From Salipiger sp. CCB-MM3 (GTDB lineage: Bacteria; Pseudomonadota; Alphaproteobacteria; Rhodobacterales; Rhodobacteraceae), in assembly GCF_001687105.1 (NCBI RefSeq), contig NZ_CP014595.1:1426001-1490000 (forward strand): 64,000 nt of DNA, in the 5' to 3' direction. How positions within the stretch are numbered: position 1 is the first letter of the stretch; each line of letters starts with the position of its first letter. The notes beneath the pieces were generated by a model that worked only from the letters and a program-made list of their open reading frames with translations, searched no databases and was not told where the DNA came from. Below, piece by piece: positions 7,963 to 16,998 of this stretch. The position numbers and the translations under genes are program-made.

Positions 7963-8565
7963 TCAGCCCTCAAGCTCCTGCGACGGAATCATCGGAAAGA
8001 ACTCTCCCGACGACCATAGCCCGAACCAGCGCGCGCCCTCATGCTCGTGATGGGCGCCAAGCTCGACCAGCCGGTAGAAACTCTTGCGGTCGATCAGCGC
8101 CTCGAGGTTGGCGCGCACGTGGATATAGGGCGACGGCTCGCCGCTTTGCGGATCACGCACCACGCGGATCGGGTGCTCTGGCCCGGCCACGGCGAAATCG
8201 CCCACATGGGTCTGAAAGGTCAGCACCTGATCGGTGCCCGCGCCTTCCGCTTCGAAGTCGATGGCGACGAAAGGCGCGTCATCGACGGTGATCCCGACCA
8301 TCTCGACCGGGGTCACGAGGAAGTATTTCTCGCCGTCTTTCCTCAAAATCGACGAAAAAAGCTTCACCAGTTCGAAGCGTCCGATTGGCGTTCCGAGGTA
8401 AAACCACGTGCCGTCACGGGCAATTCGCATGTCGAGATCGCCGCAGAACGGCGGATTCCACCGCTCCACGGGCGGCAGCCCACGCCCCGAAGCGGCGCGC
8501 GCTGCAGCAGCTATGCCCTCGGCAGAGGGAGTCACGTAATTTTGTGTGCGCATTACTTTTGCCAT
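7963..8565 (-). CDS. DUF1285 domain-containing protein
   Basis: A 200-aa cytoplasmic protein. The segments VERWNPPFCGDLDMRIARDG, TWFYLGTPIGRFELVKLFSS, KYFLVTPVEMVGI and PYIHVRANLEALIDRKSFYR are characteristic of the DUF1285 family, whose function is unknown. The start is ATG 8565, with an alternative in-frame ATG four codons later. It is convergent with the SDR gene (3 nt between stops) and divergent from the MoxR operon with only 57 nt between starts, so the MoxR operon promoter overlaps its 5' region. Association with the MoxR operon is common in relatives as far as I know, but that is not shown by this sequence. Confidence 0.85.
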   Translation of the reverse strand: MAKVMRTQNYVTPSAEGIAAAARAASGRGLPPVERWNPPFCGDLDMRIARDGTWFYLGTPIGRFELVKLFSSILRKDGEKYFLVTPVEMVGITVDDAPFVAIDFEAEGAGTDQVLTFQTHVGDFAVAGPEHPIRVVRDPQSGEPSPYIHVRANLEALIDRKSFYRLVELGAHHEHEGARWFGLWSSGEFFPMIPSQELEG

Positions 8566-8622
8566 TTTCCACCCCCGCGATACACTCGCTTCGTAAAGGA
8601 TTTACGCAAGGGAGTCTCCCCC

Positions 8623-9624
8623 ATGGCCGAAGACCTGGTTGCCGAGATCGAGGCGCTGGAAGAAAAGCTCGCCGAAGCCAAGACGGCGATCACCCGGCGC
8701 TTCATCGGACAGGAGAGGGTCGTGGACCTGACCCTTGCCGCATTGCTCTGCGGCGGTCACGCGCTGCTCATCGGCCTGCCCGGCCTCGGCAAGACGCGTC
8801 TGGTGGAAACGCTCTCGACGGTGATGGGCCTCAACGGCAACCGCGTGCAGTTCACCCCCGATCTGATGCCCGCCGACATCCTGGGCTCGGAGGTGCTGGA
8901 AACCGCCGCCGACGGCAGCCGCGCCTTCAAGTTCCTACAAGGGCCGATCTTCTGCCAGCTGCTGATGGCCGACGAGATCAACCGAGCCTCGCCGCGCACC
9001 CAGTCGGCGCTGCTGCAGGCCATGCAGGAGAAATCGGTGACCATCGGCGGCGAAACCCGCACGCTCGATCTGCCGTTCCACGTGCTCGCCACGCAAAACC
9101 CGATCGAGCAAGAGGGCACCTACCCGCTGCCCGAGGCGCAGCTTGACCGTTTCCTCGTGCAAATCGACGTGGCCTATCCCGACCGCAAGACCGAGAAAGA
9201 CATCCTGCTCGCCACCACCGGCACCGAAGAGGCACAGGCGCATCAGGTGTTCGATCCCGCCGCGCTGATGGCCGCGCAGCACCTTTTGCGGCGGATGCCC
9301 GTGGGCGATGCGGTGGTCGAGATGATCCTCGATCTGGTGCGCGCCTTCCGTCCCGGCGATCCCTCGGCCTCGGCCCGTGTGCGCGACACCGTGGCATGGG
9401 GCCCCGGCCCGCGCGCCGCGCAGGCGCTGATGCTCACCGTGCGCGCGCGCGCACTGCTGCAGGGGCGTCTCGCGCCCTCGCCCTCGGATGTGATCGACAT
9501 GGCCCGCCCGGTGCTGGTCCACCGCATGGCGTTGACCTTCTCGGCCCGCGCCCGCGGCGAGGATCTGGGCGCGATCATCGACGAGGTCTGCGCCACGCTC
9601 ACGCCCTCCGAGGCTGCGGCTTGA
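8623..9624 (+). CDS. MoxR family AAA+ ATPase
   Basis: A 333-aa ATPase. Walker A is GLPGLGKT (51-58), Walker B with adjacent sensor segment is LLMADEINRASPRTQSALLQ, sensor 1 is in VLATQNPIEQEGTYPLPEAQ and the C-terminal lid follows. MoxR proteins act as chaperone-like ATPases that work with VWA and DUF58 proteins, often at the membrane in cofactor insertion, envelope stress or complex assembly. Start ATG 8623 follows AAGGGAGTCTCCCCC. The stop overlaps the TTG start of the downstream DUF58 gene, so it leads a coupled operon of four genes to 15377. Confidence 0.92.
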   Translation: MAEDLVAEIEALEEKLAEAKTAITRRFIGQERVVDLTLAALLCGGHALLIGLPGLGKTRLVETLSTVMGLNGNRVQFTPDLMPADILGSEVLETAADGSRAFKFLQGPIFCQLLMADEINRASPRTQSALLQAMQEKSVTIGGETRTLDLPFHVLATQNPIEQEGTYPLPEAQLDRFLVQIDVAYPDRKTEKDILLATTGTEEAQAHQVFDPAALMAAQHLLRRMPVGDAVVEMILDLVRAFRPGDPSASARVRDTVAWGPGPRAAQALMLTVRARALLQGRLAPSPSDVIDMARPVLVHRMALTFSARARGEDLGAIIDEVCATLTPSEAAA

Positions 9625-10499
9625 TCACGCCCATTGCCCAGCTCCGGCAGAGCGCACAGGAAGAAGCCAGTCGCTTTCCCGCGCTGCTCGCAAGGGCCGA
9701 GCATCTGGCGGGCACCGTTCTGCTGGGCGAACATGGCCGCCGCCGCTCGGGGCTGGGGGATGACTTCTGGCAATACCGCCCGCTGCGCCCCGGCGACACC
9801 TATCGCAGCATCGACTGGCGGCGTTCGGGCCGTGGCGACGAGCAGTTCGTGCGCGAGCGCGAATGGCAAATCGCGCAGAGCGTGCAGCTCTGGGTCGATA
9901 CCGGCGCGTCGATGCGGTTTTCGTCGAACAAGGACCTGCCAAGCAAGGGCGACCGCGCCCGGCTGATCGCGCTGTCGGCGGCCATCCTGCTGATCCGCGG
10001 CGGCGAGCGTGTGGGGTTCACCGGCTGGTCGCTGCCGCCGCGCAACGGTGATGTGCAGATCCTCCGGCTCGCCGAGGCGATGAGCGAAGACGGCACCGAG
10101 GATTATTCCGAACCCGAGGCGCGCGGCATGATCCCCCACGCCCGTGCTATGTTCGTCTCGGATTTTCTAAGCGATCTGGCCCCCGTCGAGGCGGCGCTGA
10201 CCAAGGCCGCCGACCGCGGTGTGCGCGGTGTGCTGCTGCAGGTGCTCGACCCGTCGGAAGAAAGCTTTCCGTTCAAAGGGCGCACGATTTTCGAAAGCGT
10301 CGGCAAGACCTTGGCGCATGAGACTCTGAAGGCGGGCGACCTTCGCGAGCGCTATCTGGAACGGCTGGCCGAGCGTAAGGCGCGGCTTGCACATCTTGCC
10401 CGCTTAACGGGTTGGCAGTTTTTATGCCATCATACCAGTGACAGCGCGCAGAACGCCCTGCTGTGGGTGTACCGCGCGATGGACGGAGGGCACGGATGA
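9621..10499 (+). CDS. DUF58 domain-containing protein
   Basis: A 292-aa protein beginning at TTG 9621, whose last two bases overlap the TGA of the moxR gene (TTGA). The DUF58 signature is clear: GEHGRRRSGLGDDFWQYRPL, RPGDTYRSIDWRRSGR (the conserved IDW-R-RS core) and a following VWA-like fold with a degenerate metal site (VQLWVDTGASM). DUF58 proteins accompany MoxR ATPases and resemble BatB-type VWA proteins. The stop overlaps the ATG of the next gene by four bases (ATGA), so the three genes are translationally coupled. Confidence 0.9.
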   Translation: MITPIAQLRQSAQEEASRFPALLARAEHLAGTVLLGEHGRRRSGLGDDFWQYRPLRPGDTYRSIDWRRSGRGDEQFVREREWQIAQSVQLWVDTGASMRFSSNKDLPSKGDRARLIALSAAILLIRGGERVGFTGWSLPPRNGDVQILRLAEAMSEDGTEDYSEPEARGMIPHARAMFVSDFLSDLAPVEAALTKAADRGVRGVLLQVLDPSEESFPFKGRTIFESVGKTLAHETLKAGDLRERYLERLAERKARLAHLARLTGWQFLCHHTSDSAQNALLWVYRAMDGGHG

Positions 10500-13297
10500 C
10501 CGTTCTCGGCCCCCTGGGCTTCACGGCCCCTTGGTTGTTGCTTGGATTGCTGGCCCTGCCGGTGCTCTGGGTGATCCTGCGCGCGGTGCCGCCCGCACCG
10601 ATCCGCCGGCTGTTTCCCGGCGTCGTGCTGCTGCTGGGTCTCAAGGATGACGATCAGGTCACAGACCGCACGCCGTGGTGGCTTTTGCTGCTGCGGATGC
10701 TGGCGGTGGCCGCGGTGATCATCGGCCTCGCCGGGCCGATCCTGAACCCCGAAGACGACGCGCAGGCTGCGGGCACCGGGCCGCTGCTGGTGGTGATGGA
10801 TGCCAGCTGGTCCTCGGCCTCGGATTGGCGCGCCCGCGAGGCGGCGCTCGACGCGCTGCTCGCACGGGCCGAGCGCGAGACACGCCCCGTGGCCATCCTG
10901 CGCCTGACCGAACCCGAGGCGCCGCAGTTCCAAGAGGCCGCCGTGCTGCGCAGCCGTCTTGGCGGCCTGCAGCCCGAACCCTGGGAGCCGGGCGACGCCC
11001 AGACCTCCCGCGCCATGGCGCTGCTGCCCGAGGAGGATTTCGACAGTTACTGGATGTCCGACGGGCTGGCACGCGACAGCCGCGAGCCGCTGCTGAACGC
11101 GCTGATGGATCACGGGCAGGTCACCGTCTTCGAAAGCCCGCGCAACCTCACCGCCCTGCTGCCCCCCACCTTTGCCGACGGCAATGTGCAGATCACCGCG
11201 CGCCGCCTGCATGGCGGTGCGGAACGCGAGATCTCGATCGCCGGGCATGGGCTCGATCCGGCGGGCAACCCCGCCGTTCTGGTGCGCGCGCCGCTGACCT
11301 TCGAGGATGGCGCCACCGAAGGCACGCTCGACCTCTCGCTGCCCGCCGAATTGCGCGCCCGCATCACAAGGTTCGAGATCGACGGCGCCCGCAACGCCGG
11401 CGCGGTCAGCCTGCCCGATGACAGCCTGCGCCGCCGCGAAGTGGCGCTGATCGCTGGCAATGAAAACCGCGAGGGGCTGGAGCTGCTGTCGCCGCTCTAC
11501 TACCTGCACAAGGCGCTGGAGCAGGATGTCGATATCCTCGACGGCGCGCTGACCGACGTGCTGCCCGCCAATCCCGACGTGATCGCGCTTGCGGATGTGG
11601 CCACGCTCAGCCCCGCCGAAACCGACGGGGTCACCGAATGGCTGCAGAGCGGCGGCACGCTGCTGCGCTTCGCCGGGCCGCGCCTCGCCGCCTCCAACCT
11701 GTCGCGCGACCGCGAAGACCCGCTGATGCCCGTGCGCCTGCGCGCGGGCGGGCGCTCGGTCGGCGGCGCGATGAGCTGGGGCGAGCCCAAGACATTGGCT
11801 CCCTTCCCCGCTGGCAGCCCGTTCGAAGGGCTGCAGATCCCCGAGGATGTCAGCGTCACCAGTCAGGTCATGGCGCAGCCTGATCCGACGCTGGCCGACC
11901 GGGTGATCGCACAGCTCACCGATGGCACTCCGCTGGTCACCCGCAAGCGCGTCGGCGCCGGGCAAGTGGTGCTGTTCCATGTGACCGCCAATGCCGAATG
12001 GTCGACGCTGCCGCTCTCGGGTCTCTTCGTGCAGATGCTCGAGCGGCTGGCGATCTCGGCCATGCCCGCCACGCCCGAGCCCGCCGACCTTGCAGGCACC
12101 ATGTGGCAGCCCCTGCGCGTGCTCGACGGCTTCGGCGCGGTCACCGACGCGGGCACCCTGCCCGGCGTCGCGGGCGAGACGCTGCTCACCGATCCGCTCG
12201 GCCCCGAATTGCGCCCCGGCCTCTATCAGGGCGAAGAGCGCAGCCTTGCGCGCAATGTCGTCACCGCCGAGACCGTGCTGCAGCCCGCCACTTGGCCCGA
12301 CACGGTGCCGGTCGAAGGGCTGAGCCGCCCGCAGGAAACCCCGCTCGCGGGCTGGCTGCTGGCCCTCGCCATCGCGCTGCTTCTGGCCGATGTCATCGCC
12401 TCGCTGGCGCTGTCCGGACGGCTGCGCGGCGCCCGGCCCAGCAGCACCGCCGCCGCCGTGCTTCTGGCGCTGGCACTCGGTGCGAGCTCTGCGCCCGGAA
12501 CCGCGCAGGCCCAGCAAAGCCAGCGCAGCAGCGCCGAGGCGGACGCCTTCGCCGAAGCCGCCACCGGAGAGCTGACGCTGGCGCATGTGATCACCGGCGA
12601 TACACAGGTCGACGATCTGGCGCAGGCCGGGCTGCGCGGCCTGTCGGACACGCTGTTCTTCCGCACCTCGGTCGAGCCCTCCGATCCCATGGCGGTCAAT
12701 CTCGAGACAGACGAACTGGCCTTCTTCCCGCTGCTCTACTGGCCGATCGTGCCGTCGCAGCCCACGCCCTCGCCCGCCGCCTATGCCAAGCTCAACGAAT
12801 ATCTGCGCTCGGGCGGGATGATCCTCTTTGACACGCGCGACGCCGATGTGGCGGGCTTTGGCGCCGCCTCGCCCGAGGGCCGCAAGCTGCGTGAGATCGC
12901 CGCACCGCTCGACATTCCGCCGCTGGAGCCGGTGCCGCAGGACCATGTGCTCACCCGCACCTTCTATCTGCTGCAGGATTTCCCCGGCCGCTACACCAGC
13001 CGCGACGTCTGGGTCGAGGCCGCGCCGCCCGATGCCGAACTGATCGAAGGGATGCCCTTCCGCAACCTCAACGACAATGTCACCCCGGTGGTCATCGGCG
13101 GCAACGACTGGGCCGCCGCATGGGCGGTGGACCCGCGTGGCAACCCGCTGGTGCGCATCGGTTCGGGCTTTGCTGGCGAACGTCAGCGCGAGATTGCTTA
13201 CCGTTTCGGGGTGAACCTCGTGATGCATGTGCTGACCGGCAACTACAAATCCGATCAGGTGCACGTCCCGGCTCTGCTCGACAGGCTCGGCCAATGA
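10496..13297 (+). CDS. BatA N-terminal/DUF4159 domain membrane protein
   Basis: A 933-aa protein starting MTVLGPLGFTAPWLLLGLLA. Residues 1-80 form a BatA-like (aerotolerance regulator) N-terminal domain with two membrane segments. A VWA-like region follows, with a degenerate metal motif VVMDASWSS in place of DxSxS. A further membrane segment lies near 618-640, and a second hydrophobic signal-like stretch ending SAPGTAQAQQ near 652-673. The C-terminal 240 residues (from about 695) match DUF4159, with LRSGGMILFDTRD and FGVNLVMHVLTGNYKSDQVH. It overlaps the DUF58 gene by four bases. Likely an inner-membrane component of a MoxR-dependent assembly; the process served is unknown. Confidence 0.85.
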   Translation: MTVLGPLGFTAPWLLLGLLALPVLWVILRAVPPAPIRRLFPGVVLLLGLKDDDQVTDRTPWWLLLLRMLAVAAVIIGLAGPILNPEDDAQAAGTGPLLVVMDASWSSASDWRAREAALDALLARAERETRPVAILRLTEPEAPQFQEAAVLRSRLGGLQPEPWEPGDAQTSRAMALLPEEDFDSYWMSDGLARDSREPLLNALMDHGQVTVFESPRNLTALLPPTFADGNVQITARRLHGGAEREISIAGHGLDPAGNPAVLVRAPLTFEDGATEGTLDLSLPAELRARITRFEIDGARNAGAVSLPDDSLRRREVALIAGNENREGLELLSPLYYLHKALEQDVDILDGALTDVLPANPDVIALADVATLSPAETDGVTEWLQSGGTLLRFAGPRLAASNLSRDREDPLMPVRLRAGGRSVGGAMSWGEPKTLAPFPAGSPFEGLQIPEDVSVTSQVMAQPDPTLADRVIAQLTDGTPLVTRKRVGAGQVVLFHVTANAEWSTLPLSGLFVQMLERLAISAMPATPEPADLAGTMWQPLRVLDGFGAVTDAGTLPGVAGETLLTDPLGPELRPGLYQGEERSLARNVVTAETVLQPATWPDTVPVEGLSRPQETPLAGWLLALAIALLLADVIASLALSGRLRGARPSSTAAAVLLALALGASSAPGTAQAQQSQRSSAEADAFAEAATGELTLAHVITGDTQVDDLAQAGLRGLSDTLFFRTSVEPSDPMAVNLETDELAFFPLLYWPIVPSQPTPSPAAYAKLNEYLRSGGMILFDTRDADVAGFGAASPEGRKLREIAAPLDIPPLEPVPQDHVLTRTFYLLQDFPGRYTSRDVWVEAAPPDAELIEGMPFRNLNDNVTPVVIGGNDWAAAWAVDPRGNPLVRIGSGFAGERQREIAYRFGVNLVMHVLTGNYKSDQVHVPALLDRLGQ

Positions 13298-13334
13298 TGC
13301 GCGCGGCATTTGGGACAATGAACAGGCAGGCTTC

Positions 13335-15377
13335 ATGACCGGCGAAATCGTCTTCGACCCGCTTCTGCCCTGGCCGCTGATCGCCGGGCTTGGCGTTCTG
13401 GCGCTGGCCTCGGTGCTGCTGGCGCTCTGGCGCGGCATGCCCGGCTGGGCGCTGCGGCTCTGCGCCGGGCTGGTGCTGGTGGCGGCGCTCACCCAACCGT
13501 CGTTTCAGGAAGAGGACCGCGCGCCGCTTTCGGACATCGTGCTGATGCTCGAAGACCAGAGCGCCTCGCAGCGCCTCGGCGACCGGCTGGAGACCACCTC
13601 CGAGGCCGCCGATGCGATGGAAGCGCGGCTCGCCGCCCGGCCCAACACCGAAGTGCGGCGGATCACCGTGCCCGACGGCGATGGCGACAGCGGCACGCTG
13701 CTGATGACCGCCCTGTCGGAGGCGCTGGCCGAAGAACCACGCGGCCGCATCGCCGGTATCTTTCTGCTGTCGGACGGGCGGCTGCACGATCTGGAACGCG
13801 CGCCCTCGCTCCCCGCGCCTTTGCACCTGCTGCTCACCGGGCGCGAGACCGACTGGGACCGCCGGTTGATCGTCAAGAACGCCCCGGCCTTCGCCATCCT
13901 CGGCGAGCCGGTCACCCTGACGCTGCGGGTCGAGGATGATGGCGCCGCGCCACGGGAAAGCGAGACGGACCTGCAGATCTCGGTCGACGGCGCCGAGCCC
14001 GAAAGCTTCCGCGTGCCGCTCGGTCAGGACATCGAACTGCCGGTCACCCTGCCCCATGGCGGGCTCAACGTGATCCAGTTTACCGTGCCCGAGGGCGCGG
14101 GCGAGCTTACCGACCGCAACAACACAGCGCTGGTGCAGATCAACGGCGTGCGCGACCGCCTGCGCGTTCTTCTGGTCTCAGGAGAGCCGCACTCCGGTAG
14201 TCGCACATGGCGTAACCTGTTGAAATCAGACAGTTCCGTCGACCTCGTTCACTTCACCATCCTGCGCCCGCCTGAAAAGCAGGATGGCGTACCGGTGACC
14301 GAACTCTCGCTCATCGCCTTCCCGACGCGCGAGCTCTTCCTCGAGAAGATCGAGGATTTCGACCTGATCATCTTCGACCGCTACAAGCGCCGCGGCATCC
14401 TGCCCGCCATCTACCTCGACAACGTGCGCAACTACGTCGAGAACGGCGGCGCCGTGCTGGTTGCCGCCGGCCCCGATTTCGCCAGCGCCGACTCCATCTA
14501 TCGCTCGCCCCTGTCCGAGATTCTGCCCGCCGAGCCCACCGCCCGCGTCATCGACGAAGGCTACCGCCCGACGGTCACCGAGCTTGGCGAACGTCACCCG
14601 GTCACCGCCGGGCTCACCGGCGCGGACAGCTGGGGCCGCTGGATGCGGCAGGTCGAAGTGACGCCGAACGAGGGCGCCGAGGTGGTCATGTCCGGCGCCG
14701 AAGACCAGCCGCTGCTGGTGCTCGACCGGGTCGGCGAGGGGCGCGTGGCGCTCATCGCCTCGGATCAGGCGTGGCTCTGGTCGCGCGGCTTCGAGGGCGG
14801 CGGTCCGCAGCTCGACCTGCTGCGGCGTCTGGCGCATTGGATGATGAAAGAGCCCGAGCTCGAAGAAGAGGCGCTCTGGGCCGAGGCCACCGGCCAGTCC
14901 ATGCGCATCATCCGCCGCACGCTGGAAGAGGGCGTCGGCGCGGTCACCGTGACCCGCCCCGATGGCACCGAAGAGCAAGTGCCGCTCGAAGAGGTTTCGC
15001 CCGGACGGTTTGAGGCGATCTATCAAGGGCCGGAAATCGGGCTCTATCGCCTCAAGGAAGGCGAGCAGGAAGCGGTCATCGGCCTCGGACCGGCGGCACC
15101 GCGCGAGTTCGAGCAGACCATCGCCAGCGGTGAGGCGCTGCAGCCGGTGGTGGATTCGCTGCGCGGCGGCGAGGCCCGGATCGAGGAGGGCCTGCCCAGC
15201 ATCCGCACGATCAGCGCCGGACGCCCCGCCGCCGGTCGCGGCTGGATGGGCATCACCCCGCGCGAGGCGTTCGAGACCATGGATGTGACCCGCATTCCGC
15301 TGCTTCCCGCGTGGCTGACGCTGCTGCTGGCGGCGGGCTTCATCGTCGGCGCGTGGCTGCGCGAGGGCCGGCGCTGA
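13335..15377 (+). CDS. Large membrane-anchored protein with class I amidotransferase-like fold, MoxR operon
   Basis: A 680-aa protein with two N-terminal membrane segments (about 12-30 and 36-52), a long extracytoplasmic region and one C-terminal membrane segment (about 655-673). Residues about 250-460 resemble the glutamine-amidotransferase-like fold often found in these operons: RLRVLLVSGEPHSGSRTWRN, FDLIIFDRYKRRGILPAIYL, YVENGGAVLVAAGP and ALIASDQAWLWSRGFEGGG. No catalytic Cys is visible at the expected nucleophile position, so an enzyme role is doubtful. It follows the DUF4159 gene by 37 nt and closes the operon. The function is unknown; a structural or sensor role in the MoxR assembly is inference. 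Confidence 0.78.
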   Translation: MTGEIVFDPLLPWPLIAGLGVLALASVLLALWRGMPGWALRLCAGLVLVAALTQPSFQEEDRAPLSDIVLMLEDQSASQRLGDRLETTSEAADAMEARLAARPNTEVRRITVPDGDGDSGTLLMTALSEALAEEPRGRIAGIFLLSDGRLHDLERAPSLPAPLHLLLTGRETDWDRRLIVKNAPAFAILGEPVTLTLRVEDDGAAPRESETDLQISVDGAEPESFRVPLGQDIELPVTLPHGGLNVIQFTVPEGAGELTDRNNTALVQINGVRDRLRVLLVSGEPHSGSRTWRNLLKSDSSVDLVHFTILRPPEKQDGVPVTELSLIAFPTRELFLEKIEDFDLIIFDRYKRRGILPAIYLDNVRNYVENGGAVLVAAGPDFASADSIYRSPLSEILPAEPTARVIDEGYRPTVTELGERHPVTAGLTGADSWGRWMRQVEVTPNEGAEVVMSGAEDQPLLVLDRVGEGRVALIASDQAWLWSRGFEGGGPQLDLLRRLAHWMMKEPELEEEALWAEATGQSMRIIRRTLEEGVGAVTVTRPDGTEEQVPLEEVSPGRFEAIYQGPEIGLYRLKEGEQEAVIGLGPAAPREFEQTIASGEALQPVVDSLRGGEARIEEGLPSIRTISAGRPAAGRGWMGITPREAFETMDVTRIPLLPAWLTLLLAAGFIVGAWLREGRR

Positions 15378-15731
15378 TCAGCGCAAATCGAGCGGCAGGC
15401 GGGTTTCACTCCAACCATCGATCAGGCAGCGCGCGCGGATGTAGACGCGCGCTGTCCCCGCGGGGACAGCGACACCGGACAAGCTGCGGGTGAAGGGCTG
15501 CTCGGTCTCATGCGGATGCGCCAGAACGCGGGTGCCGAGCACGGTGCCCGCCTCATCCTCGATCCGCCAGCCGTCGGCGTAATGCTCCCAGCCGGTATCG
15601 GGATGGGCCAGCGTGACCGCAAAGCTCCAACCCTCCCCCGCGCGGCGGGCTTCGGCCTTCAGCACCTCGGGGTCAGCGGCGGCAAGCGGCGTCGCCGCAA
15701 GACTGAGCAGCAGGACACAGATCGGTTTCAT
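15378..15731 (-). CDS. Small secreted/periplasmic protein of unknown function
   Basis: A 117-aa protein with a clear Sec signal peptide (MKPICVLLLSLAATPLAAAD; cleavage expected after AAA). The mature part is about 98 residues, predicted beta-rich, with the phrases FAVTLAHPDTGWEHYADGWR and VYIRARCLIDGWSETRLPLD. I recognise the type as a conserved short protein of Rhodobacteraceae but cannot name a function. Its stop abuts the stop of the convergent MoxR-operon gene (no gap). Two palindromes lie immediately upstream of its start. Confidence 0.75.
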   Translation of the reverse strand: MKPICVLLLSLAATPLAAADPEVLKAEARRAGEGWSFAVTLAHPDTGWEHYADGWRIEDEAGTVLGTRVLAHPHETEQPFTRSLSGVAVPAGTARVYIRARCLIDGWSETRLPLDLR

Positions 15732-15748
15732 GCGCGGCAGTATGGCAC

Positions 15749-15791
15749 AAATCTCTTCGAAGAGATTTGCAAAAGCCTTCGAAGGCTTTTG
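15749..15791. terminator. Two adjacent perfect palindromes
   Basis: Arms AAATCTCTTC and GAAGAGATTT form a 20-bp perfect palindrome at 15749-15768. One base later, arms CAAAAGCCTTC and GAAGGCTTTTG form a 22-bp perfect palindrome at 15770-15791. They lie two bases beyond the stop of the DUF599 gene and 18 bases before the ATG of the small secreted protein, so they probably terminate the upstream minus-strand transcript. Their repeat-like regularity suggests a mobile or REP-like origin. Confidence 0.6.
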
Positions 15792-15792
15792 C

Positions 15793-16497
15793 CTACTCGT
15801 CTTCAGCCGCCAGCAGCACCTCGCGCGACTGCGAGGTGAACTCGCGCCGCAGGATCACACCAAGCGTGACCACCGCCGCCACCACCAGCGGCCAAGCCCC
15901 CAGCAGCCATGCCGAAGATCCGATGCCGAAATAGACCGAGCGCAGCCCGCGATTGTAGCTGCGCGCGGCAAAGATATTGATCTCGGCGGCCTTGGCGGCG
16001 CGGGCGTAGGCGGTGGCGCTGTTGTCGTTGGGCGTGGCGCCCATCATCACCGAGCAATAGCCGAAAAGCCGGTTCGACCAGACGAATTTCAGGAAGGCAT
16101 TGGCCGCGAACACAAGGATCAGCAGCAGCTTGGCTTCCCAGACGATCGCCGGGGCATCACCGCCCGCCGAGAGATCCTCGGCGACGCCGCGCACCTGCTC
16201 GGGATTGCCCAAAAGCGCGAAAATCCCGCCGATGGCGATCATTGAGGTGGAGGCAAAGAACGCGGTGCTCTGCCGCAGGCTGCCGACGATCTGCGAGTCG
16301 AAGATGCGCGGCTGGCGGGTGACGAAATGCTTCATCCACTGACGCCGGTAGCGCGCCATCAGCACGGTCACCGACGGGCGGCGTTTGGGCGGGTTCTCGA
16401 TGAACCACGAGCCGCCCAGCCAGCAGATCAGCAGCAGCGCCACACCGGCGAAATCAACCGGCGAAAACGAGGTGAGCGTGTCGAGCCAAGGACCCAT
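15793..16497 (-). CDS. DUF599 domain-containing membrane protein
   Basis: A 234-aa inner-membrane protein starting MGPWLDTLTSFSPVDFAGVA. Four hydrophobic segments are visible (about 14-32, 73-92, 118-135 and 185-215). Family segments include MARYRRQWMKHFVTRQPRIF, SIVG-like QIVGSLRQSTAFFASTSMIA, FLKFVWSNRLFGYCSVMMGA and RAAKAAEINIFAARSYNRGL. DUF599 has no assigned function. The gene begins two bases after the stop of the CopD/HemJ-like membrane protein gene, so the two are in one transcript. A long in-frame upstream extension exists but overlaps that gene and lacks family similarity. Confidence 0.85.
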   Translation of the reverse strand: MGPWLDTLTSFSPVDFAGVALLLICWLGGSWFIENPPKRRPSVTVLMARYRRQWMKHFVTRQPRIFDSQIVGSLRQSTAFFASTSMIAIGGIFALLGNPEQVRGVAEDLSAGGDAPAIVWEAKLLLILVFAANAFLKFVWSNRLFGYCSVMMGATPNDNSATAYARAAKAAEINIFAARSYNRGLRSVYFGIGSSAWLLGAWPLVVAAVVTLGVILRREFTSQSREVLLAAEDE

Positions 16498-16499
16498 GG

Positions 16500-16910
16500 T
16501 CAGAACGGCTTGGTCACGACCAGCCACAGGATGGCGATCGTGCCGACCACGCTGATCTCGTTGAAGATGCGCAGGAACATATCCGACTCGCGGAACTCGC
16601 CGCGCTTGGCGCGGCCGACCAGAACGCCGGTCCAGACGTAATGCGCCGCCAGCAGCACCACGAGGCCGATCTTGGCGTGCAGCCATGCCGGAAAGCCCCA
16701 GAGCACGCCAAGCCAGATCCCGGTGATCACCGCGATCACCGCCAGTCCCGCCGAGAAGCGGTAGAGCCGATAGGTCAGATCGCCGAGCGGGCCGAAGGCG
16801 CCGGTCGTGGCGTAATCGCGCTTCCAGTAAATCAGCGCGCGCGGCACGGCGAAGATGGAGGTCATCCACCCCATGACGCAGAGAATATGTATGATCTTCA
16901 GCCAGTCCAT
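16500..16910 (-). CDS. CopD/HemJ family membrane protein
   Basis: A 136-aa protein with four membrane segments. MDWLKIIHILCVMGWMTSIF and PRALIYWKRDY at the N-terminus, and HAKIGLVVLLAAHYVWTGVL in the middle, carry the conserved histidines of the CopD/UPF0093 fold, which includes the haem-dependent protoporphyrinogen oxidase HemJ. It is shorter and more divergent than typical HemJ, so I keep it at family level. ATG 16910 is preferred over an upstream in-frame ATG at 16979 because it starts the first family helix. It is co-transcribed with the DUF599 gene and divergent from glcD. Confidence 0.75.
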   Translation of the reverse strand: MDWLKIIHILCVMGWMTSIFAVPRALIYWKRDYATTGAFGPLGDLTYRLYRFSAGLAVIAVITGIWLGVLWGFPAWLHAKIGLVVLLAAHYVWTGVLVGRAKRGEFRESDMFLRIFNEISVVGTIAILWLVVTKPF

Positions 16911-16998
16911 GGGTTTACCTGCTACCATTCCCGCGCGCCGCGCAAGGGGCGCAACGCGGCTCTGCAAGGGCTGTGGCAAAATCTCTTGGCCTCGGGTG

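Noticed and set aside
10430..13492. Minus-strand open frame of about 1020 codons opposite the DUF4159 gene
   Set aside because: It mirrors the codon pattern of a confidently identified gene in high-GC DNA, is rich in Arg, Gly, Gln and His, and contains no recognisable domain.
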